64,000 bases of DNA from Bradyrhizobium sp. LHD-71 (lineage in GTDB: Bacteria > Pseudomonadota > Alphaproteobacteria > Rhizobiales > Xanthobacteraceae): the NCBI RefSeq assembly GCF_031157255.1, contig NZ_JAVIFX010000013.1, positions 1 to 64,000 of the forward strand, written 5' to 3'. This document shows positions 9,699 to 17,226 of the stretch, piece by piece. Made by a program: the position numbers and the translations under genes. Each line of letters begins with the position of its first letter. Positions within the stretch are counted from its first letter, which is position 1. A model generated the notes under the pieces. That model worked only from the letters and a program-made list of their open reading frames with translations. It ran no database searches and was not told the origin of the DNA.

Positions 9699-10703
9699 TT
9701 ACTCGGCGGCTCGCTGCTCGACCGCGCCGGAGTGCCCGACCCGTGGATCGTAGACGCCAAGCGACTTATCGTAGCGAGCCAATTTTTCCGGCGACAGATA
9801 TTTCTGTTCGAGTTCCGTAACCTTCGGGAATCCTGTGAGATCGAAGACGCCGAAGCCGCCGAGCGGATGGTTTTTGTACCTGTCCGCGAACTCATTAAAG
9901 GCGTCGGAACCGCGCGTGGCGTAGTCCTTGAGGAAATCATACATCAGCACCGCGCCGATCTTCGTGATGTGCACGCCGACCGTGCAGACGCCGAATTCCT
10001 TCATCTCCTCGGTGGTCACAGCTGGATTGATCGCGTAAGGGGTGACCTTGAGCAGCGCATCCGGAAAAGCTTCGCGTACGGCTCTGATTTCCTCGCGTGA
10101 TTGCAGCGCCTCGACGTAGATCAGATCGACGCCGGCCTTCAGATACGCTTCGCAGCGCCGCATCACCTCGTCCATGCCTCCGCCGACTGCGCCCCGCGCA
10201 TCGGTTCGTGCCTGGATGATGAAGTCGGGGTCGAGATCATCCCGCACATCGCATGCTGCACGATACTTGCCAGCGGCTTCCTCGATCGTGATCAGTTCCT
10301 TGCCCTTAACGAAGCCGCAGCGTTTCGGCGCAACCTGGTCCTCGATGAACAGCGAGGCAGCGCCTGCACGGATGATCTCGTCGACCGTGCGGAGCGTGTT
10401 GATGGCGTTGCCAAACCCGGTGTCGCAATCGACGACCACAGGAATGGAGACCGCCTGGCATATGCGGCGGGTGTTCTCGACCAATTCGCTCATGGTGATG
10501 AAGCCGGAGTCCGGCAGGCCGAGCAGGTGCGCTGAGGTGTTCGAGCCGGAAATGCCGAAATAGGCGAAACCGGTCGCTTCCGCCAATTGCGCGTGATGCG
10601 CTGTTCCGCCCCAGACGCTGACAACCGGTAGCGGCCCTTCGCGAAGAAGGCGTTTCAAATGGGTGCTCGGCTTGTCTTTAATCTGACTGTCGCGAAGACG
10701 CAT
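9699..10703 (-). CDS. Isocitrate lyase/PEP mutase-family C-C lyase, second copy
   Basis: This 334-residue lyase carries the superfamily motifs DCDTGFGN (92-99), EDQ (121-123), the catalytic KRCGF with Cys129, and IIQARTDARGA. It differs from the 3929-4792 paralogue in the residue after KRCG (Phe instead of His) and has a longer C-terminal tail. The two probably act on different substrates or steps. It lies between the ABC ATPase dppF and the binding protein, so it is embedded in the importer operon; this strongly suggests that the transported compound, or a product of it, is its substrate. Confidence 0.88.
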   Translation of the reverse strand: MRLRDSQIKDKPSTHLKRLLREGPLPVVSVWGGTAHHAQLAEATGFAYFGISGSNTSAHLLGLPDSGFITMSELVENTRRICQAVSIPVVVDCDTGFGNAINTLRTVDEIIRAGAASLFIEDQVAPKRCGFVKGKELITIEEAAGKYRAACDVRDDLDPDFIIQARTDARGAVGGGMDEVMRRCEAYLKAGVDLIYVEALQSREEIRAVREAFPDALLKVTPYAINPAVTTEEMKEFGVCTVGVHITKIGAVLMYDFLKDYATRGSDAFNEFADRYKNHPLGGFGVFDLTGFPKVTELEQKYLSPEKLARYDKSLGVYDPRVGHSGAVEQRAAE

Positions 10704-10727
10704 GCCGTTCTCCTTGCCCTGCTCAGA

Positions 10728-11735
10728 TCATTGATAGAGATGACAGGCTACGATGCGGCCTGCGGTTGTCGGTCTCAATGCGGGGTCGTCGGTTTCGCAA
10801 ACGGCCATGCGCTGTGGACAGCGCGGATGAAACCGGCAACCCTGCGGGACGTTCATGGCGTTCGGCAGCGCCCCTTTCAACTCGACGCGGTCGCGCTTGC
10901 GGGCGCCCATGACAGGCGCCGCTGCCATCAGCGCCTGCGCGTAGGGGTGCTGCGGGTTGTCGAGGACATCGGCTGCCGGGCCTTTCTCGACGATTCGACC
11001 GAGGTACATGATCGCCACATCGCTGCAGATGTGGCGCATGGTCGAGAGGTCGTGTGAGATGTACAGAATGGCCATGCGTAGCTCGGTCGCAAAATGGCGG
11101 AGCAGGTTAAGAATGCCTGCACGAATCGAGACGTCCAGCATCGAGACCGGCTCGTCCGCGACGAGAAATTTCGGCTCGACGGAAATCGCGCGGGCGATGG
11201 CGACCCGCTGCAATTGCCCGCCCGAAAGCTGGTGCGGATAGCGTTGCAGGAAATTCTCGGCCGGAACCAATCCCGCCATCTCGAGCGCGCGGACAACGCG
11301 ACGCCGTCGCTCCACGGCGTTGGATGGAAAATGGATCACAATCGGTTCGGCGACGCTCTGCTCGATCGTGAAGCGCGGATTCAAAGATTCATAGGGGTTC
11401 TGAAAGACGATCTGCGCCTTGCGCCGGAATGTGCGCATCTCGGCGCCGCCGCTCACCGAGACCAGATCGCGTCCGTCGAAACTGACGACACCGCCACTGG
11501 CCGGATGAAGCTGCAGCACGGTCATACCGGTCGTGGACTTTCCGCAGCCGCTCTCACCGGCAAGACCAAGCACTTCGCCTTCGCGCAAGGCGAAGCTGAC
11601 GCCATCGACAGCTTTCAGGTAGCGGCGGTTGAGATTCAGCAAAGATGCGAGGAAGCCCTGACGCAGCGGATACCACTTTCGGAGATCCCGCACGTCGATG
11701 ACGGCGGTCGTCGTCTGTGGTGCGGGCATGCTCAC
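10728..11735 (-). CDS. Oligopeptide/dipeptide-type ABC transporter ATPase, DppF-like
   Basis: I place the start at a GTG (11735) 8 nt after GGGAGG; an ATG at 11729 and one at 11765 are alternatives. The roughly 335-residue ATPase has Walker A GESGCGKST, the Q-loop IVFQNPYESLNPRF, signature LSGGQLQRVAIARA, Walker B FLVADEPVSMLD and an H-loop ILYISHDLSTM. The oligo_HPY tail includes CRFHPRCPQRM. It heads the leftward operon, partner to the DppD-like ATPase downstream. Confidence 0.92.
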   Translation of the reverse strand: MSMPAPQTTTAVIDVRDLRKWYPLRQGFLASLLNLNRRYLKAVDGVSFALREGEVLGLAGESGCGKSTTGMTVLQLHPASGGVVSFDGRDLVSVSGGAEMRTFRRKAQIVFQNPYESLNPRFTIEQSVAEPIVIHFPSNAVERRRRVVRALEMAGLVPAENFLQRYPHQLSGGQLQRVAIARAISVEPKFLVADEPVSMLDVSIRAGILNLLRHFATELRMAILYISHDLSTMRHICSDVAIMYLGRIVEKGPAADVLDNPQHPYAQALMAAAPVMGARKRDRVELKGALPNAMNVPQGCRFHPRCPQRMAVCETDDPALRPTTAGRIVACHLYQ

Positions 11736-11862
11736 CTGAACAACCTCCCAATCGCATGCCGGCATGCCCGCGCGAGATGCCGGGTTTCGTCAGCGCTCTG
11801 CGGCACGGCCGCTTCACTCCCACTTTTTTTCTGGCCCTACACTGATCCTTCAATGACGGAAG

Positions 11863-11932
11863 TGTCAACACATAAACGGAAAACGATAGAAAACCGTGGA
11901 GTCGTTGAGCTGAGACTCTCAAGGTGTTGACA
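11863..11932. promoter_or_regulatory. Divergent promoter/operator region with mirrored GTGTTGACA boxes
   Basis: A perfect 9-bp inverted pair, TGTCAACAC (11863-11871) and GTGTTGACA (11924-11932), is separated by 52 bp. Each arm contains a consensus -35 hexamer TTGACA pointing away from the centre: rightward to the GntR gene (17 bp before TCATTC) and leftward to the importer operon. The -10 elements are weak on both sides, as expected for a regulated promoter. A smaller inverted repeat, TTGAG (11905-11909) / CTCAA (11918-11922), lies between the boxes. The adjacent FCD-type GntR protein is the obvious candidate ligand-responsive repressor. Confidence 0.55.
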
Positions 11933-11978
11933 TTTTCGATTTTCGATCTTCATTCTCCTCCTTGCAAAGGGATCATCG

Positions 11979-12674
11979 ATGTCCGCACGCGCCGATCTGC
12001 GAGGAAACGATACGCGGCCGCTTCGTCGCGGCGGCGTGGAAGTCAAACGCATTTACGCTGCGATCTTTGAGGAAATCGTCTCTGGGGAGCTTCCTCCGGG
12101 CGCCAAGCTGAGCGAGCCGGATCTGGCGAAGCGTTTCGGGATCAGCCGCGGTCCGCTGCGCGAGGCGATCAGGCGGCTTGAGGAACGGCAGCTTGTGAGT
12201 TGCACGCCGAATGCCGGCGCACGCGTCGTCATTCATTCGACGGAAGAAATCATCGAGACCTTCATCATTCGCGAATCTCTCGAAGGCATGGCCGCGCGGC
12301 TTGCCGCGATCAACATGACTGCCGACGAGCGGATTCAATTGCGAAAGGTGTTCGAGGAGGAACGCGAGCGCGGCAGGTCCGCAGGCTATGATCGCGATTT
12401 CCACATGCACATCGTCCACGGCAGCCACAACAGCCGACTGCGACGCATCATCAATCGCGATTATTACCAGCTTCTGCGGCTCTGGTATTCGCGGGCGAGT
12501 TGGCTATGCCACGGCACGGAGGATTCCTGGCGCGAGCATCAACGTATTCTCGAGGCGATTGAACATCGTGATGCGGAGTGCGCGGAAATTCTCATGCGCC
12601 GTCATATCTCACGTCTGCGCGAAGCGAGTATCGACAATCTGAAGATGTTAGAGGCTCAACAGGCCGCAGAATAG
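11979..12674 (+). CDS. GntR-family regulator, FadR/FCD subfamily
   Basis: This 231-residue regulator has an N-terminal winged helix (about 20-85; LPPGAKLSEPDLAKRFGISR, GPLREAIRRLEERQLV) and a C-terminal FCD ligand domain (about 95-215). The metal-binding pattern is visible as RDFHMHIVHGSHN and, later, EHQRILEAIEHRD with RRHIS. FCD proteins usually sense small carboxylic acids and act as repressors. It is transcribed away from the importer operon and 49 bp ahead of the leuC-like gene, so it probably controls both arms through the mirrored boxes at 11863-11932. Confidence 0.92.
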   Translation: MSARADLRGNDTRPLRRGGVEVKRIYAAIFEEIVSGELPPGAKLSEPDLAKRFGISRGPLREAIRRLEERQLVSCTPNAGARVVIHSTEEIIETFIIRESLEGMAARLAAINMTADERIQLRKVFEEERERGRSAGYDRDFHMHIVHGSHNSRLRRIINRDYYQLLRLWYSRASWLCHGTEDSWREHQRILEAIEHRDAECAEILMRRHISRLREASIDNLKMLEAQQAAE

Positions 12675-12723
12675 GCTAACGAGGTCACCGCGGTTCAAAA
12701 CAAGAAAATTCAAGGGAGGAATG

Positions 12724-14136
12724 ATGGCGAAACCGCAGACGTTCTTCGAAAAGATGTGGAACGACCATGTGATCGCCGATCTTGGCGACGGCGCGTCGCT
12801 TCTGCAGATCGACCGTCTCTTCCTTCACGACCTCAGCGGCAGCGCGGCGATCGCCAGGCTCGAAGAGTCGGGCCGCCCCATCAATAGCCGGGATCAGGTG
12901 TTCGGCGTTGTTGACCATCTCATTTCCAGCAGGCCGGGCCGCGGCCCGGATGATACAGCCTCGCGCGGCGGTGTTGAACTGATCCAGTCGATGCGTCAGC
13001 TGTCGCACAAGTACGGCATCACCTTTTTCGATTCGACCGACGCGCGCCAAGGCATCGTGCACGTGGTGTCACCCGAACTCGGTATTGCGTTGCCGGGCAC
13101 CACGCTTGTTTGCGGCGATAGCCACACATGCACGGTCGGCGGCGTCGGCGCACTGGCCTGGGGCATCGGCTCGACCGAGTGCGAGCACGTGTTGGCGACG
13201 CAGACGCTGGCGCAGGTCCGGCCGAAGACCATGCGCATCAACTTTGAGGGCGAGGTCGGGCCTGGTGTCTATCCGAAAGACCTCATCCTTTATTTGATCG
13301 GAGAGATTGGCGCCAATGGCGGCATTGGCTACGCCGCCGAATTCGCCGGCTCGGCAATCCGCAAGATGTCGGTCGAAGGCCGGATGACCATCTGCAACAT
13401 GGCGATCGAGTTTCAGGCGAAATATGGCTTCGTGCCAGCTGACGATGTCACGTTCGATTACATCAAGGGACGCGATTTTGCGCCAAAGGGCCACGCGTGG
13501 GATGAGGCAGTAGCCTACTGGCGATCGCTTGCCACCGATGAGCACGCCGTGTTCGACCAGGAGGTAACCATCGACTGCGCCAGGATTCAGCCGCAGGTGA
13601 CGTGGGGCACGAGTCCGCAACAGGTTGCAGGCATCGGCGACCGCGTTCCCGATCCCGCCGATATGTCGGATCCCGGCGTGCGCACACTCCTGGAGCGGGC
13701 GATCGAGTACATTCAACTCAGGCCGGGCACGCCACTCGACGGCGTTAAAATCGACGCGGCGTATATCGGCTCGTGCACCAACGCGCGCATCTCGGACCTT
13801 CGCGACGCCGCGGCAGTGTTGAAGGGCAGAAAGGTCGCGCCGGGGGTGCGGGCGATCTGCGTGCCGGGATCATCGACCGTCAAACGGGCCGCCGAAGCAG
13901 AAGGTCTCGACAGGACATTTCGCGACGCAGGTTTCGAATGGCACGAATCCGGCTGCGCGATGTGCGCCAGTCAAGGCGGCGACTATTTTGCAAACCTGCG
14001 GGTGATCAGCACGACCAATCGCAATTTCGAGGGCCGCCAGGGCCCACAGACTCGAACGCATCTCGCCAGTCCGGTGACGGTGGCGGCCTCCGCGATTGCC
14101 GGAAGAATTGCCGACGCCCGCACCGTCATTGCCTGA
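12724..14136 (+). CDS. Aconitase-family dehydratase large subunit (LeuC-like), copy 1
   Basis: About 470 residues. Two adjacent ATGs (12721, 12724) follow GGGAGGA; the second has better spacing. The 4Fe-4S ligands are visible as Cys351 (GSCTN) and Cys411/Cys414 (GCAMC), with the substrate-binding tail STTNRNFEGRQG. The N-terminal GDSHTCTVGGVGALAWGIGS is the LeuC/homoaconitase hallmark. It pairs with the small subunit 12 bp downstream. The context, two such pairs beside isocitrate lyase-type enzymes and with no other leucine genes, argues against leucine synthesis. 2,3-Dimethylmalate dehydratase (DmdA), citraconate/citramalate or methylcitrate-type hydro-lyases are better guesses. Confidence 0.92.
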   Translation: MAKPQTFFEKMWNDHVIADLGDGASLLQIDRLFLHDLSGSAAIARLEESGRPINSRDQVFGVVDHLISSRPGRGPDDTASRGGVELIQSMRQLSHKYGITFFDSTDARQGIVHVVSPELGIALPGTTLVCGDSHTCTVGGVGALAWGIGSTECEHVLATQTLAQVRPKTMRINFEGEVGPGVYPKDLILYLIGEIGANGGIGYAAEFAGSAIRKMSVEGRMTICNMAIEFQAKYGFVPADDVTFDYIKGRDFAPKGHAWDEAVAYWRSLATDEHAVFDQEVTIDCARIQPQVTWGTSPQQVAGIGDRVPDPADMSDPGVRTLLERAIEYIQLRPGTPLDGVKIDAAYIGSCTNARISDLRDAAAVLKGRKVAPGVRAICVPGSSTVKRAAEAEGLDRTFRDAGFEWHESGCAMCASQGGDYFANLRVISTTNRNFEGRQGPQTRTHLASPVTVAASAIAGRIADARTVIA

Positions 14137-14148
14137 CGGAGAACAACG

Positions 14149-14769
14149 ATGGAAAAGCTTACCACCGTCGAAGGTGTTGCCGTTCCAATCCTTCGCATCA
14201 ATATCGACACCGATCAAATCACGCCCGGCAAGGAGTTGGTGCGCATGCGAACGGAGGGCGCGGCGGCAAGCCTGTTCGCCTACTGGCGCTATATCGGCGA
14301 TCGCGAGCCGAATCCCGAATTCATTCTCAATCGCGAGCCATGGAACAAGGCGCAGATTTTGCTGGCCGATCGCAATTTCGGCTGCGGTTCGTCACGAGAG
14401 TCGGCTCCACAAGCGCTGCGGGCGTGGGGATTCCGTGCAGTGATCGCGCCGAGTTTCGGCGGGATCTTCTACAACAACTGTTTTCGTAACGGCTTGCTGC
14501 CGATCGAAATGCCGATCGAAGACATCCGGTCCATCGCAATGCAGATGGAGGCGGCGCAAGGGAATGCGAAGGTCATCGTAGATCTCTCGAATCAAACCGT
14601 GACCGCGCCTGATGGAACACGAAAATCCTTCAAGGCGCCGGGCGTGTTGCGAGAGATGCTGCTGCTTGGTGCGGACGAAATCGACGTGACCCTGCGCCGC
14701 GCGGCCGAGACTGACGCATTTCGTTCGCGCGACCGGATCAAGCGTCCTTGGGCTTACCGGGCGGCATAA
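14149..14769 (+). CDS. Aconitase-family dehydratase small subunit (LeuD-like), copy 1
   Basis: This 206-residue swivel-domain subunit has INIDTDQITPGKEL near the N-terminus and the active-site loop LLADRNFGCGSSRESAPQAL (about 75-94), whose serine binds substrate in aconitase-type enzymes. It then continues into IAPSFGGIFYNNCFRNGLLPI. It forms a heterodimer with the preceding LeuC-like protein, which starts the same transcript. The loop between helices differs from that of copy 2, so the two pairs may have distinct substrates. Confidence 0.92.
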   Translation: MEKLTTVEGVAVPILRINIDTDQITPGKELVRMRTEGAAASLFAYWRYIGDREPNPEFILNREPWNKAQILLADRNFGCGSSRESAPQALRAWGFRAVIAPSFGGIFYNNCFRNGLLPIEMPIEDIRSIAMQMEAAQGNAKVIVDLSNQTVTAPDGTRKSFKAPGVLREMLLLGADEIDVTLRRAAETDAFRSRDRIKRPWAYRAA

Positions 14770-14789
14770 GTCCCTAAGGGAGGTGTTCG

Positions 14790-15119
14790 ATGACTGGCAC
14801 CAGGCAACTCCGCACGTTGATGCAGGGGCCCGGCATCGTCACCGCGCCCGACGTGTTCGATGGCCTTACGGCGCGGTTGGTCGAGCAGGCGGGTTTTGCA
14901 GCGGCCTACACGACCGGTGCCGGAACTTCCGCCTCGAGGGGTTGTCCTAACTTCGGCTTGCTGACGCTGACCGAGATGGCGGAGAACGCCGGCAGGCTGA
15001 GCGAGACGCAGATGTCTGCGCCCGCGAAGCCGGAGTCAGCCCCGATGGACGCCTTCCGCAGGTTTGGCGCCGATGACTGGAGCAGCCTGCGGCGCCGCCC
15101 GACAACGACAGGCTCATGA
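14790..15119 (+). pseudogene. Internally deleted isocitrate lyase/PEP mutase-family gene (third copy)
   Basis: The open frame encodes 109 residues. Residues 1-71 align by eye with the N-terminus of the family (APDVFDGLTARLVEQAGF, YTTGAGTSASRGCPNFGLLT). Residues from about 83 (MDAFRRFGADDWSSL) match the family's extreme C-terminus, for example REGFARVGAAEWDPF in the 3929-4792 enzyme. Roughly 185 central residues are missing, including the metal-binding DxDTGxGN and the KRCG catalytic loop, yet the frame is preserved. It cannot be an active lyase. It has a good AGGGAGG ribosome site and sits between the two dehydratase pairs, so it may still be translated. I read it as the relic of a complete lyase gene between leuD1 and leuC2. 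Confidence 0.82.
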
Positions 15120-15148
15120 AACTCCCGTAACCGAGCGAGGACGATTCC

Positions 15149-16546
15149 ATGCCGCAAACTTTGTTCGACAAGATCTGGGAGAGTCATGTCATAGAGGATT
15201 TCGGCGATGGCTGGGCGCTGCTGCACATCGATAGGCTGCTGATCCACGATCTTGGCGGTGCGCCCGCGCTGAACGAGTTGAAGCGGCGCGGACTGAAGGT
15301 GCGCAATCCCGAACTGGTGTTCGCGACGCCCGATCATGCAGTGTCGAGCGCCCCGGGTCGTACCGGCGAGACCTTCCCCGAAGGCGCGCAGCTGTGGTCC
15401 GGCTTGCGCAAGATGACAAGAGAGGCGGGCATCCGCCTGTTCGATCTCGGCGAGGACGGGCAGGGCATCGTGCATGTCATGGGTCCGGAACTCGGGCTTG
15501 TGCTGCCAGGCGCTACGCTGATCTGTGGCGACAGTCATACATGCACGAATGGAGGCATGGGTGCGCTCGCATTCGGTGTCGGATCGACCGAATGCGTGCA
15601 TGCACTCGCCACGCAAACGATCCGGCAGCGCAAGCCGCGGCGCATGCGCATACGCCTCGACGGTGCCTTGGGGCAGGGCGTTACACCGAAAGACGTCATC
15701 CTGCACGTGATTGGAAAATTCGGCGCCGCCGCTGGCGTTGAGCACAGCATTGAGTATGCAGGGTCTGCCATTCGCCAAATGGACATCGACGGCCGCCTGA
15801 CCATCTGCAACCTGTCGGTCGAGATGGGTGCGAAATCCGGTATCGTCGCGCCCGACGATAAGACCTTTGCGTATCTCGCGGGCCGTCCATTCGCACCTGG
15901 CGGAAAGGTGCTCGAGCAGGCGTTGCTGCATTGGCGTTCGCTTGCAAGTGACGATGATGCGGCCTTCGATCGCGACGAGACCGTCAATGTCGCGGAGGTC
16001 TCCCCGACCATCACCTGGGGCACCAGTCCACAACACGCGATTGCGATCGACGACATGATTCCCGATCCATCGACGGAGTCCGATCTTGATGCACGCGCTA
16101 CGATGCGCGCGGCGCTGGATTATATGGGGCTCGAGGCGGGTCGCTCCATCGCCGGCACGAAGGTCGATTGGGTGTTCATCGGCTCATGCACCAACTCGCG
16201 CCTGAGCGATCTGCGCGATGCGGCGCGTTTTGCGAAAGACCGCCGAGTAGACGCGCGCGTGACGGCCTGGGTGGTGCCGGGTTCGCTTGCGGTCAAGCGT
16301 CAGGCCGAGGCAGAAGGTCTCGATCGCATCTTCCGGAACGCGGGATTCCAGTGGCGCGAGCCGGGCTGTAGCATGTGTGTCGCAGCAAACGGCGAGCGCA
16401 TACCGCCCGGCGCGCGTTGCGTGTCGACGACCAACCGCAACTTCGTAGGACGTCAGGGGCCGCATGCACGGACACACCTGGCAAGCCCCGCGATGGCCGT
16501 TGCAGCCGCCGTAACCGGAGCGATCAGCGATGTGAGGTGTCTGTGA
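15149..16546 (+). CDS. Aconitase-family dehydratase large subunit (LeuC-like), copy 2
   Basis: This 465-residue paralogue of the 12724-14136 protein has Fe-S cysteines at 347 (GSCTN) and 407/410 (GCSMC) and the STTNRNFVGRQGP tail. The N-terminus is GDSHTCTNGGMGALAFGVGS. Ribosome site GAGGA lies 8-9 nt ahead of the ATG. Its stop codon overlaps the ATG of the second small subunit by one base (TGATG), so translation is coupled. Divergence from copy 1 throughout suggests an old duplication or separate acquisition, not a recent one. Confidence 0.92.
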   Translation: MPQTLFDKIWESHVIEDFGDGWALLHIDRLLIHDLGGAPALNELKRRGLKVRNPELVFATPDHAVSSAPGRTGETFPEGAQLWSGLRKMTREAGIRLFDLGEDGQGIVHVMGPELGLVLPGATLICGDSHTCTNGGMGALAFGVGSTECVHALATQTIRQRKPRRMRIRLDGALGQGVTPKDVILHVIGKFGAAAGVEHSIEYAGSAIRQMDIDGRLTICNLSVEMGAKSGIVAPDDKTFAYLAGRPFAPGGKVLEQALLHWRSLASDDDAAFDRDETVNVAEVSPTITWGTSPQHAIAIDDMIPDPSTESDLDARATMRAALDYMGLEAGRSIAGTKVDWVFIGSCTNSRLSDLRDAARFAKDRRVDARVTAWVVPGSLAVKRQAEAEGLDRIFRNAGFQWREPGCSMCVAANGERIPPGARCVSTTNRNFVGRQGPHARTHLASPAMAVAAAVTGAISDVRCL

Positions 16547-17175
16547 TGGAACCGTTCAGGGTCGTCAAAGGCGGCGCCGCGGCGCTGATGCAAACCAACA
16601 TTAACACCGATGTCGTTATTCGCATCGAGCGGCTGACCAATGCAGATCGCAGCAAGCTCGGCCGATTTGCGCTCGAAGCGTTGCGCTATCGCGCCGACGG
16701 CAGCGAGAATCCGGATTTTCCGTTCAATCAATCGAAATATCGCGACGCGCCGATTCTGATCGCCGGCCGGAATTTTGGCTGCGGTTCTTCGCGCGAGGGG
16801 GCGGTGTGGGCACTGATGGGTATGGGCCTGCGTTGCGTCATTGCCGAGAGCTTTGGCGATATCTTCTATGGCAACTGCTTTCAAAACGGGATGCTACCGA
16901 TCCGGCTTCCCGATTCTCAGATTCAGATGCTAGCGCGGGAAGCAGCCGAACTGTCCGGTGCGTTCACTGTCGATCTCGAACGATCGAAGGTAACGACGCC
17001 GAGCGGCAGGACCGTCGACTTCACCATTGACCCCATGCGGCGCGAGGCGTTGCTGGCAGGGCTCGACGACATAGGCCTTACGCTTGCGCGCTCCAGTGCC
17101 ATCGGTGTGTGGCAGTCGGCCGACCGTTTGGCGCGACCGTGGGTGTGGGATACGGGCGGAAGGCCGGCGCGCTGA
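16546..17175 (+). CDS. Aconitase-family dehydratase small subunit (LeuD-like), copy 2
   Basis: The start is the ATG overlapping the large-subunit stop (16546); the frame is open upstream but that part is shadow of leuC. The 209-residue protein has TNINTDVVIRIERLTN near the N-terminus and the active-site loop LIAGRNFGCGSSREGAVWAL, followed by IAESFGDIFYGNCFQNGMLP. The C-terminal part, FTIDPMRREALLAGLDDIGL, is closer to LeuD proper than copy 1. Confidence 0.92.
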   Translation: MEPFRVVKGGAAALMQTNINTDVVIRIERLTNADRSKLGRFALEALRYRADGSENPDFPFNQSKYRDAPILIAGRNFGCGSSREGAVWALMGMGLRCVIAESFGDIFYGNCFQNGMLPIRLPDSQIQMLAREAAELSGAFTVDLERSKVTTPSGRTVDFTIDPMRREALLAGLDDIGLTLARSSAIGVWQSADRLARPWVWDTGGRPAR

Positions 17176-17226
17176 CGGCACGACTTTCAAAACTACAGAG
17201 GTCAAAATCAAGACGGGGAATCGCTC

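Noticed and set aside
12724-17175. Leucine biosynthesis (leuCD) assignment
   Set aside because: Two pairs, no other leucine genes and co-location with isocitrate lyase-type enzymes and importers make a catabolic role more likely.
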